NCBI GenBank assembly: GCA_035650655.1
Contig: DASRHG010000027.1
Location: forward strand, 37,738 to 101,737
Direction: 5' to 3'
Length of the DNA stretch: 64,000 nt
DNA from: DASRHG01 sp035650655
GTDB lineage: Bacteria > Desulfobacterota > Binatia > DP-6
Below, piece by piece: positions 41,326-49,210 of this stretch. The notes beneath the pieces were generated by a model. That model saw only the letters and a list, made by a program, of their open reading frames with translations, was not told where the DNA came from and did not search any database. Made by a program: the position numbers and the translations under genes. Each line of letters opens with the position of its first letter. Position 1 is the first letter of the stretch.

Positions 41326-43445
41326 CGCGGGAACGCCTCGGCGACGCCGCCGTCGACGGGGAGCGTGGCACCCGTCGTCGGCGTCGCGTTCGAGGCGAAG
41401 AAGACGACCGCGTTGGCGACGTGCTCGGGTGTGACCGTCGCCTTCAAGAGGTTCCGCTCGCGGTAGAACGCCTGGAGCTCCGACGGGTCGAGCCCGCGCG
41501 ACCGCGCGCGCGCCGGTCCGACCTCCTGCCAGAGGCCCGACGGGCGCCGGGCGTCGCCGAAGACCGCGTCGGCGTTGATGAGGTTGACGCGCACGCCGGC
41601 GGGAGCCAGCTCGAGCGCCGCCACCTTCGCGAGCTGGTGGGCGCCGGCCTTCGACGCGCTGTACGCGCCGAAGTCGGCGCCCGGCGCGAACACGTTCTTC
41701 GACGAGTTCACGATCACGTGCCCGCCCGTTCCCTGCCGCCGCAAGAGCGCCGCCGTCTCGCGGAGGACGAGGAACGCCCCGGTGAGGTTCACCTCGACGA
41801 CGCGCCGGAAATCCGCCGGCGCAAGCGCCGCGATCGGGCCCACGTGCGCGATGCCGGCGTTCAGCACGACGACGTCGAGCCCGCCGTAGAGCCGGCACGC
41901 CTCCGCGACGCCCTCGGCGACGGCGCGCTCGTCCGTCACGTCCATCACGACGCCCGCCGCGACACCGCTGCGCTTCGGGTCGAGCTCCGCGACCGCGGCG
42001 TCCACGCGCTCGCGCGCGAGGTCCGTCACGACGACGTGCGCGCCCGCCTCGACGAGCTTCCGGCACACCGCGAACCCGATCGCCCCGGTCGCGCCCGTCA
42101 CGAGCGCCGCCTGCCCCGCCAGGGGCGGCTCCTTCGCCTTCCCGAGCTTCGCCTGCTCGAGGCTCCAATACTCCATGTCGAAGAGGTCGCCGTCGGCGAG
42201 CGCCGTGTAGCGCCCGAGGTCGTTCGCGAGCGCCTTCGCGACGACCGTGTGCTCGGCGATGTCGGCCGCGATGCGCGCGTCCTTCTTCGTACGTCCCGCC
42301 GCCACGATGCCGATGCCGGGGACGAGGAGGACCCGCGGATGGGAGTCGAGCTTCGTGACCGTCGTCCGCGCGCGCGCCGCGTTCGCCGCGAAATACGCGT
42401 CGTACGCCTCGCGATACCGCGCGACGGCCGCGGCGACCCGCTCGCGGAGCCGCGCGTCGTCGTCGAGCGGCAGGTCGGCGAGGAAGAGCGCGGGGCCCTT
42501 CGTCCGGATCACGTGGTCGGGCGTGAGCGGCCCGCGCGCGGCGAGCTCCGCGGCGTCGGGGCGCGCGAGCGCGGCCAGGATCTCGGGGCTCGCCCGGTGC
42601 TCGAGCACGACGCGGCGCCACGTGCGGTCGCCCGGCGTCGCGCCGCCGCCCGGCTCGGCCAGCGCGCCGCGGACGACGGGGGCGAGCGCGGCAAGCGCCG
42701 GCCCCACGCGGTCCAGGTCCGCGCCGCGCCCGACGACCCGGCGCTCCTTCGCGCGCCGGGCGACGAGCTTCTCCGCGCGGTCGACGCCCGCGATCATGCG
42801 CTCGTACGCCGTGCGCGCGTCGTCGGCGAAGGTGAAGAGGCCGTGGTTCAGGAGGACGAGGCCCTCGACCTTCGGGTCGCGCTCGTACACCTCGGCGGCG
42901 AGCTTCGCGAGCGCGAAGCCGGGCATGACGTACGGCACGATCGCCCACCGGGGCCCGAACGCCTCGCGCACCATCTCCTCCGCCTCCGCGCGCGGCTGGT
43001 TCGTCACGACCAGCGCGATGTCGGCGTGCGTGTGGTCGATGAAGCGGTGGGGGAGGAAGGCGTGCAGCAGCGTCTCGACGGAGGGGTTCGGCGCGCCGGC
43101 GTCGAAGAGGTGCGTGCGGAGCTGGTTCACCATCTCCTCGTCCGAGAGCTCGGGGAGCGCGCGGAGCTTCCGGAGGTGGGCGAGGTCCACGGCGGGCAGG
43201 CCCGGCGGCTCGATCGTGTCGAGGTCCCAGCCGCTCCCCTTCACGAAGAGCGCCTCGACGCGCTCGCCGACGAGCGTCGTGACGGTGCCTTTCAGGGACG
43301 TGTTCCCGCCGCCGTGCATCACGAGGTCGGGGTCGCGGCCGATGAGCCGCGAGGTGTAGACGCGGAGCGCCAGCTCCTCGCCCCACCGCGGCGCAAGCCG
43401 CTCGACGAACTCCGCCGCTTCGCGATCCGACCAACGACTCTCCAT
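41322..43445 (-). CDS. Bifunctional class II aldolase/short-chain dehydrogenase (RhaD-like)
   Basis: 707 residues. N-terminal class II aldolase/adducin domain (to about 430): DPDLVMHGGGNTSLKG, RFIDHTHADIALVVTNQPR (His metal ligands) and LVLLNHGLFTFADDA. C-terminal SDR domain (about 455-707): AALVTGATGAIGFAVCRKL, VVVLNAGIAHVGPIA, VIVNSSKNVFAPGADFGAYSASKAG with the catalytic Ser-Tyr-Lys. Such fusions cleave rhamnulose-type or other hydroxy-keto acids or sugars and oxidise the aldehyde. The operon order suggests catabolism of a hydroxylated substrate. SD GGAGGGAGC and a -35/-10 pair precede the gene. Confidence 0.93.
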   Translation of the reverse strand: MESRWSDREAAEFVERLAPRWGEELALRVYTSRLIGRDPDLVMHGGGNTSLKGTVTTLVGERVEALFVKGSGWDLDTIEPPGLPAVDLAHLRKLRALPELSDEEMVNQLRTHLFDAGAPNPSVETLLHAFLPHRFIDHTHADIALVVTNQPRAEAEEMVREAFGPRWAIVPYVMPGFALAKLAAEVYERDPKVEGLVLLNHGLFTFADDARTAYERMIAGVDRAEKLVARRAKERRVVGRGADLDRVGPALAALAPVVRGALAEPGGGATPGDRTWRRVVLEHRASPEILAALARPDAAELAARGPLTPDHVIRTKGPALFLADLPLDDDARLRERVAAAVARYREAYDAYFAANAARARTTVTKLDSHPRVLLVPGIGIVAAGRTKKDARIAADIAEHTVVAKALANDLGRYTALADGDLFDMEYWSLEQAKLGKAKEPPLAGQAALVTGATGAIGFAVCRKLVEAGAHVVVTDLARERVDAAVAELDPKRSGVAAGVVMDVTDERAVAEGVAEACRLYGGLDVVVLNAGIAHVGPIAALAPADFRRVVEVNLTGAFLVLRETAALLRRQGTGGHVIVNSSKNVFAPGADFGAYSASKAGAHQLAKVAALELAPAGVRVNLINADAVFGDARRPSGLWQEVGPARARSRGLDPSELQAFYRERNLLKATVTPEHVANAVVFFASNATPTTGATLPVDGGVAEAFPR

Positions 43446-43474
43446 CGACGGTGCTCCCTCCGCGAAAGGCGCCC

Positions 43475-43504
43475 ACAGTAGGCGGCCGGCGCGCGCCTTT
43501 TCAA
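43475..43504 (-). promoter_or_regulatory. Promoter TTGAAA-N18-TACTGT for the five-gene operon
   Basis: On the minus strand TTGAAA (43504-43499) is followed after 18 nt by TACTGT (43480-43475). The ATG of the aldolase/SDR gene lies 30 nt downstream with a good ribosome binding site. Confidence 0.5.
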
Positions 43505-43594
43505 GCCGTCGCGCGACCGGTATCACGGACGCCGTGCGCGCCCGGCCGCGGACGTGCACGCGGTCCACGGCCTCGGCAGGGAGGGACGCGACGC

Positions 43595-43990
43595 ATGACC
43601 CCGCTCACGAGCGACGACCGGCTCGCCATCGGCGAGGTGCTCGCGACGTACTGCCACTGCCTCGACCAGGGACGATGGGACGAGCTGCGGGCGCTCTTCG
43701 TCCCCGACTGCCGCCTCGACTTCGGCGCGGTGCTCGGCGTCTTCGAGGGACCCGACGGCCTCCGGCGCTTCACCGACCTCCTCGCCGGGCTCGGCCTCTT
43801 CATGCGGCACTACACGACGAACGTCGTCGTCCGCGGGGACGGCGAGCGCGCGCGGGCGGAATCGTACGTGCTTGCGATCACGGGTCCGTCGGACGGCCGG
43901 CACACGGCGACCGGACGGTACGAGGACGAGCTCGTGAAGCGCGACGGGCGCTGGCTCCTCCGCTCCCGCCGCGCGCTGCTCGAGGCGTGA
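43595..43990 (+). CDS. SnoaL-like (NTF2-superfamily) protein
   Basis: 131 residues from ATG 43595, preceded by AGGGAGGGACGCG. The family start IGEVLATYCHCLDQGRWDELRALF and the strand order FVPDCRLDFGAV, RHYTTNVVVRGD, AESYVLAITG, GRYEDELVKRDGRWLLRSRR are typical of SnoaL_4-type cone-shaped proteins (isomerases, dehydratases, ring-hydroxylating subunits). No partner gene indicates the substrate. Confidence 0.9.
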   Translation: MTPLTSDDRLAIGEVLATYCHCLDQGRWDELRALFVPDCRLDFGAVLGVFEGPDGLRRFTDLLAGLGLFMRHYTTNVVVRGDGERARAESYVLAITGPSDGRHTATGRYEDELVKRDGRWLLRSRRALLEA

Positions 43991-43996
43991 GCCGCG

Positions 43997-44194
43997 CTAT
44001 TCGGCCGCGGCCTGGGTGCGACGGCGGCGGTTCTTCGACCCCGGCGGACGCCCCGGGCCGCGTCGTCGGCCGCGGCGACGGCGCCGCGTCTTCGTGCCGC
44101 CCGTGCTGCTGCCGAGCAGGTTCTGAATCGCTCGACCGACCTCCTGCTTCACGAGATCGCGGATCACCGTGATGAGACTCTTCTGCCGAGGCAT
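43997..44194 (-). CDS. Small basic protein with AT-hook-like motif
   Basis: 65 residues from ATG 44194, with GGAGGAGG upstream; the ATG ten codons earlier lacks such a site. An amphipathic N-terminal helix (SLITVIRDLVKQEVGRAIQNLL) leads to a run RRRRRGRRRGPGRPPGSKN, where GRPPG is the core of an AT-hook, a minor-groove DNA-binding motif. Likely nucleic-acid-binding. The stop is 6 nt from the convergent SnoaL-like gene. Confidence 0.65.
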   Translation of the reverse strand: MPRQKSLITVIRDLVKQEVGRAIQNLLGSSTGGTKTRRRRRGRRRGPGRPPGSKNRRRRTQAAAE

Positions 44195-44263
44195 CGTCGA
44201 CCTCCTCCGTGGGCGCGCCTGCACCTAGCCCACGACCCGCATGAGAGCAAGCCGCATTTCCGG

Positions 44264-44288
44264 CTAGGAGACGGGGTCGGTCTCCTAG
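44264..44288 (-). terminator. 9-bp perfect hairpin over the stop codon
   Basis: CTAGGAGAC, loop GGGGTCG, GTCTCCTAG. The stem contains the TAG stop of the gene at 44285. There is no T-run, so a Rho-independent terminator is doubtful; it could also protect the 3' end or act as an attenuator for the downstream basic protein. Confidence 0.35.
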
Positions 44289-44869
44289 TGTGGCGGCCGG
44301 TCGACGTCGACGTGCAGCGCGCCGACGTGGATGAGATCGCACCCCGTGGCCCGGCCGCGGACGTCGACGACGCCCGGGAGCGCGCCCGCGATGCGACCCG
44401 ACGTCCGGTACGCGTACGCGTGTACGGGGGCGTAGACGTCCGCGGCGCGCGCGTCGGGATGCGTCTCTTCGGCTTCGGACACGTCCTCGACGCGGACCCC
44501 CGCCGGCAGCGCCACGAACAGCGCGTCGCGGATGCGAGCCGCCGCGTCGCGCGCGAACGCCTCGGCGCGGAACGCGAAGTGCGCGCCGCGGACGTCGCGG
44601 GGATGTTCGGCGCGCAGCCCGAGCGCCTCGCCGTGCACGTCGATCGCGTCGGCGAGCGACGCCACGACCTCCGCGGGCGCGAAGAACGCGTGGTGCGAGC
44701 CCTCGCCGAGGAGCTCGCGGAGGCGCTCGCCGAGCGACGCCGGCTCGAGACCGACGTCCGCGCCGAAGAAGCCGCCCGCCTGCGCGCCCGCGAGGAATCC
44801 CTCCACGAACGCCCGCGCGGCGTCCTTCGAGCCCGCGATCACGAGCTCCTGCCACGTCGTCCCGGCCAT
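44285..44869 (-). CDS. Unknown protein downstream of NhaD antiporter
   Basis: 194 residues from ATG 44869, 11 nt after the antiporter stop. The N-terminal half is helical (LVIAGSKDAARAFVEGFLAGAQ, SLGERLRELLGEG, AFFAPAEVVASLADAID). The C-terminal half is beta-like (HFAFRAEAFARDAAARIRD, ALPGVVDVRGRATGCDLIHVG) and ends with DVDRPPH. No signal peptide. Co-transcription with the antiporter is likely. Family not recognised. Confidence 0.65.
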   Translation of the reverse strand: MAGTTWQELVIAGSKDAARAFVEGFLAGAQAGGFFGADVGLEPASLGERLRELLGEGSHHAFFAPAEVVASLADAIDVHGEALGLRAEHPRDVRGAHFAFRAEAFARDAAARIRDALFVALPAGVRVEDVSEAEETHPDARAADVYAPVHAYAYRTSGRIAGALPGVVDVRGRATGCDLIHVGALHVDVDRPPH

Positions 44870-44880
44870 GTCGCCCGTCC

Positions 44881-46248
44881 TTAGCCGAAAAAGACCCAGG
44901 TGGCGATCCCGAACGCGGGCAGCAGGACCGGCACCGTGTAGCGCGCGATGTATCCGAAGAACGACGGCATCGGCACGCCCGCCTCCTCGGCGATCGACTT
45001 CACCATGAAGTTCGGCGCGTTCCCGATGTAGGTGTTCGCGCCCATGAAGACGGATCCCGTCGCGATCGCCTGGAGGAAGCCGTGGTTCTCGCCGACGAGC
45101 CGGGCGACGGCCGCCGGCTCGGGCACGCCCGGGTAGAGGCGGCCGAGCGCCGTCGAGAGGAAGGCGAGGTAGGTCGGCGCGTTGTCCAGGAACGACGAGA
45201 GCGTGCCGCTCGCCCAGAAGAAGTGCGCGGGCTCGCGGACGTGCCGGATGACCGGTGCGAACGCGCCCGCCTCGCCCGCGCGCAGCATCGCGAGCGCGGG
45301 GATGATGGTCGCGAAGATGCCCCCGAAGAGGATCGCGACCTCGCGGATCGGCTCCCAGGAGAACCCGTTGTCCTCCCGGACCCGTGGGCTCGTGAGGCGC
45401 CACGACGCGGCGAGGAGGACGAGGAGGACGGCGTCGCGCACGAGGTTGCCGGTCGACTGGTGGACGCCGAGCACGACGAGCTCGCGGCCGTGCCAGAGCC
45501 CCGAGGCCGCGACGGCGGCGACGACGCCCGCGAGCAGGAGGAGGTTGAGCGCCCCGTCGAGGCGCAGCGGCTCGCCGAGGCCTCGCCGCGGGCGCGCGCG
45601 GACGAGCGCGTCCTCGCGACGCCAGCAGCGGAGCTCGACGGCGAGGTAGAGGGCGAGGACGATCGCCGCGACGAGCGCGAGCTCGTCGACGAGCCCGAGC
45701 GTCCAGAAGAAGGGCACCCCGTGGAGGAAGCCGAGGAAGAGCGGCGGGTCGCCGAGCGGTGTCAGCGCGCCGCCGATGTTCGCGACGAGGAAGATGAAGA
45801 AGACGACGGTGTGCGCGCGGTATCGGCGCTCCCGGTTCGCCCGCAGGAGCGGGCGCACGAGGATCATCGACGCGCCGGTCGTCCCGACCCACGACGCGAG
45901 CACGGTCCCCGCCGCGAGCAGCGTCACGTTGACGCCGGGGGAGCCCCGGAGCGTCCCGCGCAGGTAGACGCCGCCCCCGATCGTGAACAGCGTCGCGAGC
46001 AGGATGATGAACGGCACGTAGTCGACGACGGCGACGTGCGCGAGCTCGTGGAGCGCGGTGTCGCCGTACGCGAGCACGAACGGCACCACGAACGCGGCCG
46101 CCCACGCGGCCGCGACCTTCGGGTAGTGCTCGTGCCAGAAGGCCGGCGCGAGGAGCGGGAAGAGCGCGATCGAGAGCAGGATTCCCGCGAAGGGGATGGC
46201 GCTCCAGACCGGCAGCAGCGTCCCGAGCTCGACGGGCGTGGCCGGCAC
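44881..46248 (-). CDS. NhaD/citrate-transporter-type sodium:proton antiporter
   Basis: 455 residues with about 11-12 hydrophobic segments, for example IPFAGILLSIALFPLLAP, ADYVPFIILLATLFTIGGGV-type stretch and LNLLLLAGVVAAVAASGLW. Conserved ion-transporter motifs: LLAAGTVLASWVGTTGASMILVR and FLVANIGGALTPLGDPPLFLGF, and near the end AIATGSVFMGANTYIGNAPNFMVK. This fits the ArsB/NhaD superfamily, probably Na+ or similar cation/H+ exchange at the inner membrane. The GTG start overlaps the stop of the upstream HhH lipoprotein gene (TAGTG). Confidence 0.9.
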   Translation of the reverse strand: MPATPVELGTLLPVWSAIPFAGILLSIALFPLLAPAFWHEHYPKVAAAWAAAFVVPFVLAYGDTALHELAHVAVVDYVPFIILLATLFTIGGGVYLRGTLRGSPGVNVTLLAAGTVLASWVGTTGASMILVRPLLRANRERRYRAHTVVFFIFLVANIGGALTPLGDPPLFLGFLHGVPFFWTLGLVDELALVAAIVLALYLAVELRCWRREDALVRARPRRGLGEPLRLDGALNLLLLAGVVAAVAASGLWHGRELVVLGVHQSTGNLVRDAVLLVLLAASWRLTSPRVREDNGFSWEPIREVAILFGGIFATIIPALAMLRAGEAGAFAPVIRHVREPAHFFWASGTLSSFLDNAPTYLAFLSTALGRLYPGVPEPAAVARLVGENHGFLQAIATGSVFMGANTYIGNAPNFMVKSIAEEAGVPMPSFFGYIARYTVPVLLPAFGIATWVFFG

Positions 46249-46559
46249 TAGTCGCGCTTCTCGCCGACCCGCACGCGGTCGGCGATCCGCTTGAGCTCGC
46301 GCTCGGTCAAGATGCCGCGCGTGACGAGGTCCTGCGGCGACTCGTACGGACGGCCCTCGACGATCCGTTCGGCCATGCTCGGCGTGATGCCGGGCAGCGT
46401 CTTGATCTTCCGGAGCGGCGCACGGTTCAGGTCGTAGACGGGCGGCTTGCTCGGCTCGCGATGCCGATGCGGCATCCAGCGACGAACCGAGGCGCAGCCG
46501 AGCGGTCCCGAGGCGACGGCGAGTCCGAGCGACACGAGCAGAACACGACCTCCTCTCAT
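46248..46559 (-). CDS. Second helix-hairpin-helix lipoprotein
   Basis: 103 residues. Signal peptide LLVSLGLAVASGPLGCASV with a probable lipidated Cys. Mature: VYDLNRAPLRKIKTLPGITPS, then MAERIVEGRPYESPQDLVTR, a helix-hairpin-helix unit, and a basic end. Same length and plan as the protein at 5592, so they are paralogues or one family in this genome. Coupled to the antiporter gene by overlap; the functional link is unclear. Confidence 0.78.
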   Translation of the reverse strand: MRGGRVLLVSLGLAVASGPLGCASVRRWMPHRHREPSKPPVYDLNRAPLRKIKTLPGITPSMAERIVEGRPYESPQDLVTRGILTERELKRIADRVRVGEKRD

Positions 46560-46588
46560 GGGCGCGAGAGAGTACCGGCCGCGAGGGT

Positions 46589-48928
46589 TCAGCGGAAGAG
46601 GCGACCGAACCAGCCGAAGAGCCGACGCCGGCCCGCGTCGACGGCCCGCTCGCCCTCGCGCACGGCGTCCGCGACGCCGCCCCCGACGGCCGTCCAGATC
46701 GGCCGGTGGCGATCGCACGGCGTCTCGGGCTCGGTGCCGGCGAGGAACGGCTCGCGGCGCGACGCGGGGCACGCCGACGTCGCGAGGAGGCCCGTCGCCG
46801 GATCGACGTCGCGCCAGACGACGTCGTCGGGCACGGGGAACTGGCGCTCCTCGTCGCCGGTCGCGACGGCCTTCACGAAGTCCGTCCAGATCGGCAGCGC
46901 GCCCTGGGCGCCCGTGAGCCCGGTCGGCGCGCCGTCGTCGAACCCCACCCAGACGCCGGCCACGACGTCCGGCGTGAAGCCGACGAACCAGGCGTCGCGC
47001 GTGTCGTCGGTCGTGCCCGTCTTCCCCGCCGCCGCGCCGCGGAGCCCCGCCTGGCGCGCGCTTCGCGCCGTACCCCCGTCGACGACGCGCGAAAGCAGGT
47101 GCGTCACGAGGTAGGCGACGCCGGGATCGAGCACCTGCGTCGCCTCGCCGGGCGCGGCGTAGAGCGTCTCACCGTCCGGCGAGACGACGGCGCCGACGAG
47201 CGTCGACCGTCGCCGCACGCCGCCGCTCGCGAAGACGGCGTAGGCCGAGGTCAAATCGAGGAGCGACACGTCGGCCACGCCGAGCGCGAGCGCGGGGACG
47301 CGCGGGAGCGGACCCGGGATGCCGAGGTCGGCCGCCGCGCGCACGATCGGGTCGAGGCCGAGGTCGAGAGCGAGGCGGACGGTCGCGGCGTTCCGCGACT
47401 CGGCGAGCGCGTCCTCGAGGGGAATCTCGCCCGCGAAGGTCCCGTCGTAGTTGACGGGCTGCCACACGCGCCCGCCCGTGCGGACGGTGACGGGCGAGTC
47501 GTCCAGCGTCGACACGACGGTGCGCGGCGGGGCGGCACCGCGGCGCGCGGGGTCGAGCGCCGCGAGGTAGACGAAGGGCTTGAACGCGGAGCCCGGCTGG
47601 CGCCTGGACTGCACGGCCCGGTCGAGCGGGCTCGAGCCGTAGTCGCGGCCGCCGACGAGCGCGCGGACCCAGCCGCTCCGCGGGTCGAGGGCGACGAGCG
47701 CCGCCTGGAGGGGCGCGCGGCGCCGACGGCCGCGGTCGAGCGCGGCGAGCTGCTTCCGCACGGCGCGCTCCGCCTCGCGCTGCGCGTCGGCGTCGATCCC
47801 GGTGAAGATGGCGAGGCCGGGCGCGGCCGCGACGCGGGGGGACACGACCGTCCGCAGCTCGCGCGCGACCTGGGCTGCGACGTAGAGCGCCGCGACGGCG
47901 CGGGTTCGCGGCGGCGCGAGCGTCAGCCCCTCGGCCCTGGCCCGCTCGCCGTCGGGAGCCGAGAGCGTCCCGTCGCGGACCATCTGCGCGAGGACACGGT
48001 TGCGCCGGGCGATCGCGGCGCGGGGATGGGTGCGCGGTGCGAGGCCGTTCGGCGCGCGGATCATGCCGGCGAGGAGCGCGCACTCCGCGGCGTCCAGCTG
48101 CCCGAGCGGCTTCCCGAAGTAGGCCTCGGCGGCCGACGCGAAGCCGTGGACCGGGAGCCCGCCGTCGACGCCGAGGTACACGGACGCGAGGTAGCGGCGC
48201 AGGATCTCCTCCTTCGTCGCATGCGCCTCGACCAACACGGCGAGCACCACCTCCTCGAGCTTCCGGCGGATCGTGCGGCGCGGGGAGAGGAAGGCGTTCT
48301 TCACGAGCTGCTGCGTGATCGTGCTGCCGCCCTCGCGGCGTCCGCGCACGCGGAGGTTCGTGATGAACGCCCGCACGATCGCGGTCGGGTCGAAGCCCGG
48401 GTGGTGGAAGAAGTGGCGGTCCTCGGCCGCCAGGACCGCGGCGCGGCACACGCGCGGCGCCGGGTCGGCGCCCGGGTCGAGCGTCGCGCCCGCGCCTCCG
48501 AGGAGTGCCAGCACCTCCGGCTCGAGGTCGAGGCGATCGAGCGCCGCGCCCGCGACGTCGCGCATCTCGGCCACCGCCCCGCCGCGGAAGACGACGCGCG
48601 CGTGCCGGGGCGCAGGCGCCCAAGGCGCGGGGGACGGGCGCGTCGCGACGTCGACCGTCGAGCCGTCGACGCGGAACTCGCCGCGCGCGACCGGCGCGCC
48701 GGCTGTCGCGGGGCGGTAGCCGAGCCGGGTGAGCTTCCGCACCAGGGCCGCGGGAGCGGTGCGCGTGCCGGGGCGGAGCACGGTGGGCGCGGCGTAGATG
48801 CGCGCGCTCCCGAGCGGCGGCCCTGCGAGGTACGTCCGGACGCGGTGGTCGAGCCAAAGCGCCGCGATCGCCGTACCGAAGCCCGTCGCGAACAGGAGGA
48901 GCGCGGCCCACCGGCGCAGACGACGCAT
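46589..48928 (-). CDS. Class A penicillin-binding protein (PBP1B-like)
   Basis: 779 residues from ATG 48928 (GGAAG 6 nt upstream). TM anchor 5-25 (WAALLLFATGFGTAIAALWL), then a UB2H-like segment (SARIYAAPTVLRPGTR, KLTRLGYRP). The GT51 domain has AAEDRHFFHHPGFDPTAIVRA (catalytic Glu), REGGSTITQQLVKN and ECALLAGMIRAPN. Transpeptidase: QPGSAFKPFVYL (SxxK), SRNAAT (SxN), AAGKTGTTDDTRDAWFVGF (KTG). It polymerises and cross-links murein in the periplasm. No LpoB-type partner is visible. Confidence 0.93.
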   Translation of the reverse strand: MRRLRRWAALLLFATGFGTAIAALWLDHRVRTYLAGPPLGSARIYAAPTVLRPGTRTAPAALVRKLTRLGYRPATAGAPVARGEFRVDGSTVDVATRPSPAPWAPAPRHARVVFRGGAVAEMRDVAGAALDRLDLEPEVLALLGGAGATLDPGADPAPRVCRAAVLAAEDRHFFHHPGFDPTAIVRAFITNLRVRGRREGGSTITQQLVKNAFLSPRRTIRRKLEEVVLAVLVEAHATKEEILRRYLASVYLGVDGGLPVHGFASAAEAYFGKPLGQLDAAECALLAGMIRAPNGLAPRTHPRAAIARRNRVLAQMVRDGTLSAPDGERARAEGLTLAPPRTRAVAALYVAAQVARELRTVVSPRVAAAPGLAIFTGIDADAQREAERAVRKQLAALDRGRRRRAPLQAALVALDPRSGWVRALVGGRDYGSSPLDRAVQSRRQPGSAFKPFVYLAALDPARRGAAPPRTVVSTLDDSPVTVRTGGRVWQPVNYDGTFAGEIPLEDALAESRNAATVRLALDLGLDPIVRAAADLGIPGPLPRVPALALGVADVSLLDLTSAYAVFASGGVRRRSTLVGAVVSPDGETLYAAPGEATQVLDPGVAYLVTHLLSRVVDGGTARSARQAGLRGAAAGKTGTTDDTRDAWFVGFTPDVVAGVWVGFDDGAPTGLTGAQGALPIWTDFVKAVATGDEERQFPVPDDVVWRDVDPATGLLATSACPASRREPFLAGTEPETPCDRHRPIWTAVGGGVADAVREGERAVDAGRRRLFGWFGRLFR

Positions 48929-48953
48929 GCGCTTCCCACTACTACCCGCGCGC

Positions 48954-48982
48954 CGAGAAATTTTCACATCCCGACTTGTCAA
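48954..48982 (-). promoter_or_regulatory. Candidate promoter for the PBP gene
   Basis: On the minus strand a perfect TTGACA (48982-48977) is followed by an AT-rich run (GAAAATTTC) and, at 17 nt spacing, TTCTCG. The -35 is strong and the -10 weak, located about 25 nt before the ATG. Confidence 0.35.
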
Positions 48983-49013
48983 CCCGCGGCGCGTGGGGCT
49001 ATGAGCGCGAGGC

Positions 49014-49199
49014 GTGGATCACCTCGAGCGGCAGGACCAGTTCGACGCGATGGTGCAGGGTCTCCGCGACAGCGCGGATCTCCTCGAGCGGCTCGGGCGC
49101 GACCTCGCCGTGCGTCGCATCCTGACGAACGTGCTCGGCGATCTGCTGGACGGCACGATGGCGACCGTCCGCTTCGTGGCGAGCGCGCTGCTCGGCTGA
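49014..49199 (+). CDS. Small helical protein, 61 aa
   Basis: GTG start. The peptide is predicted to be almost fully helical: LERQDQFDAMVQGLRDSADLL, then RILTNVLGDLLDG and FVASALLG. Base composition at codon position 3 fits a gene, but it is short and an ATG in another frame (49001) would give an Arg-rich non-protein. Its stop lies 11 nt from the phosphoesterase stop. No family known. Confidence 0.45.
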   Translation: MDHLERQDQFDAMVQGLRDSADLLERLGRDLAVRRILTNVLGDLLDGTMATVRFVASALLG

Positions 49200-49210
49200 C
49201 GCTCGCGCCG

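Noticed and set aside
49001..49199. An ATG-started frame at 49001
   Set aside because: It would give an Arg-only low-complexity peptide; the GTG frame at 49014 has normal composition.
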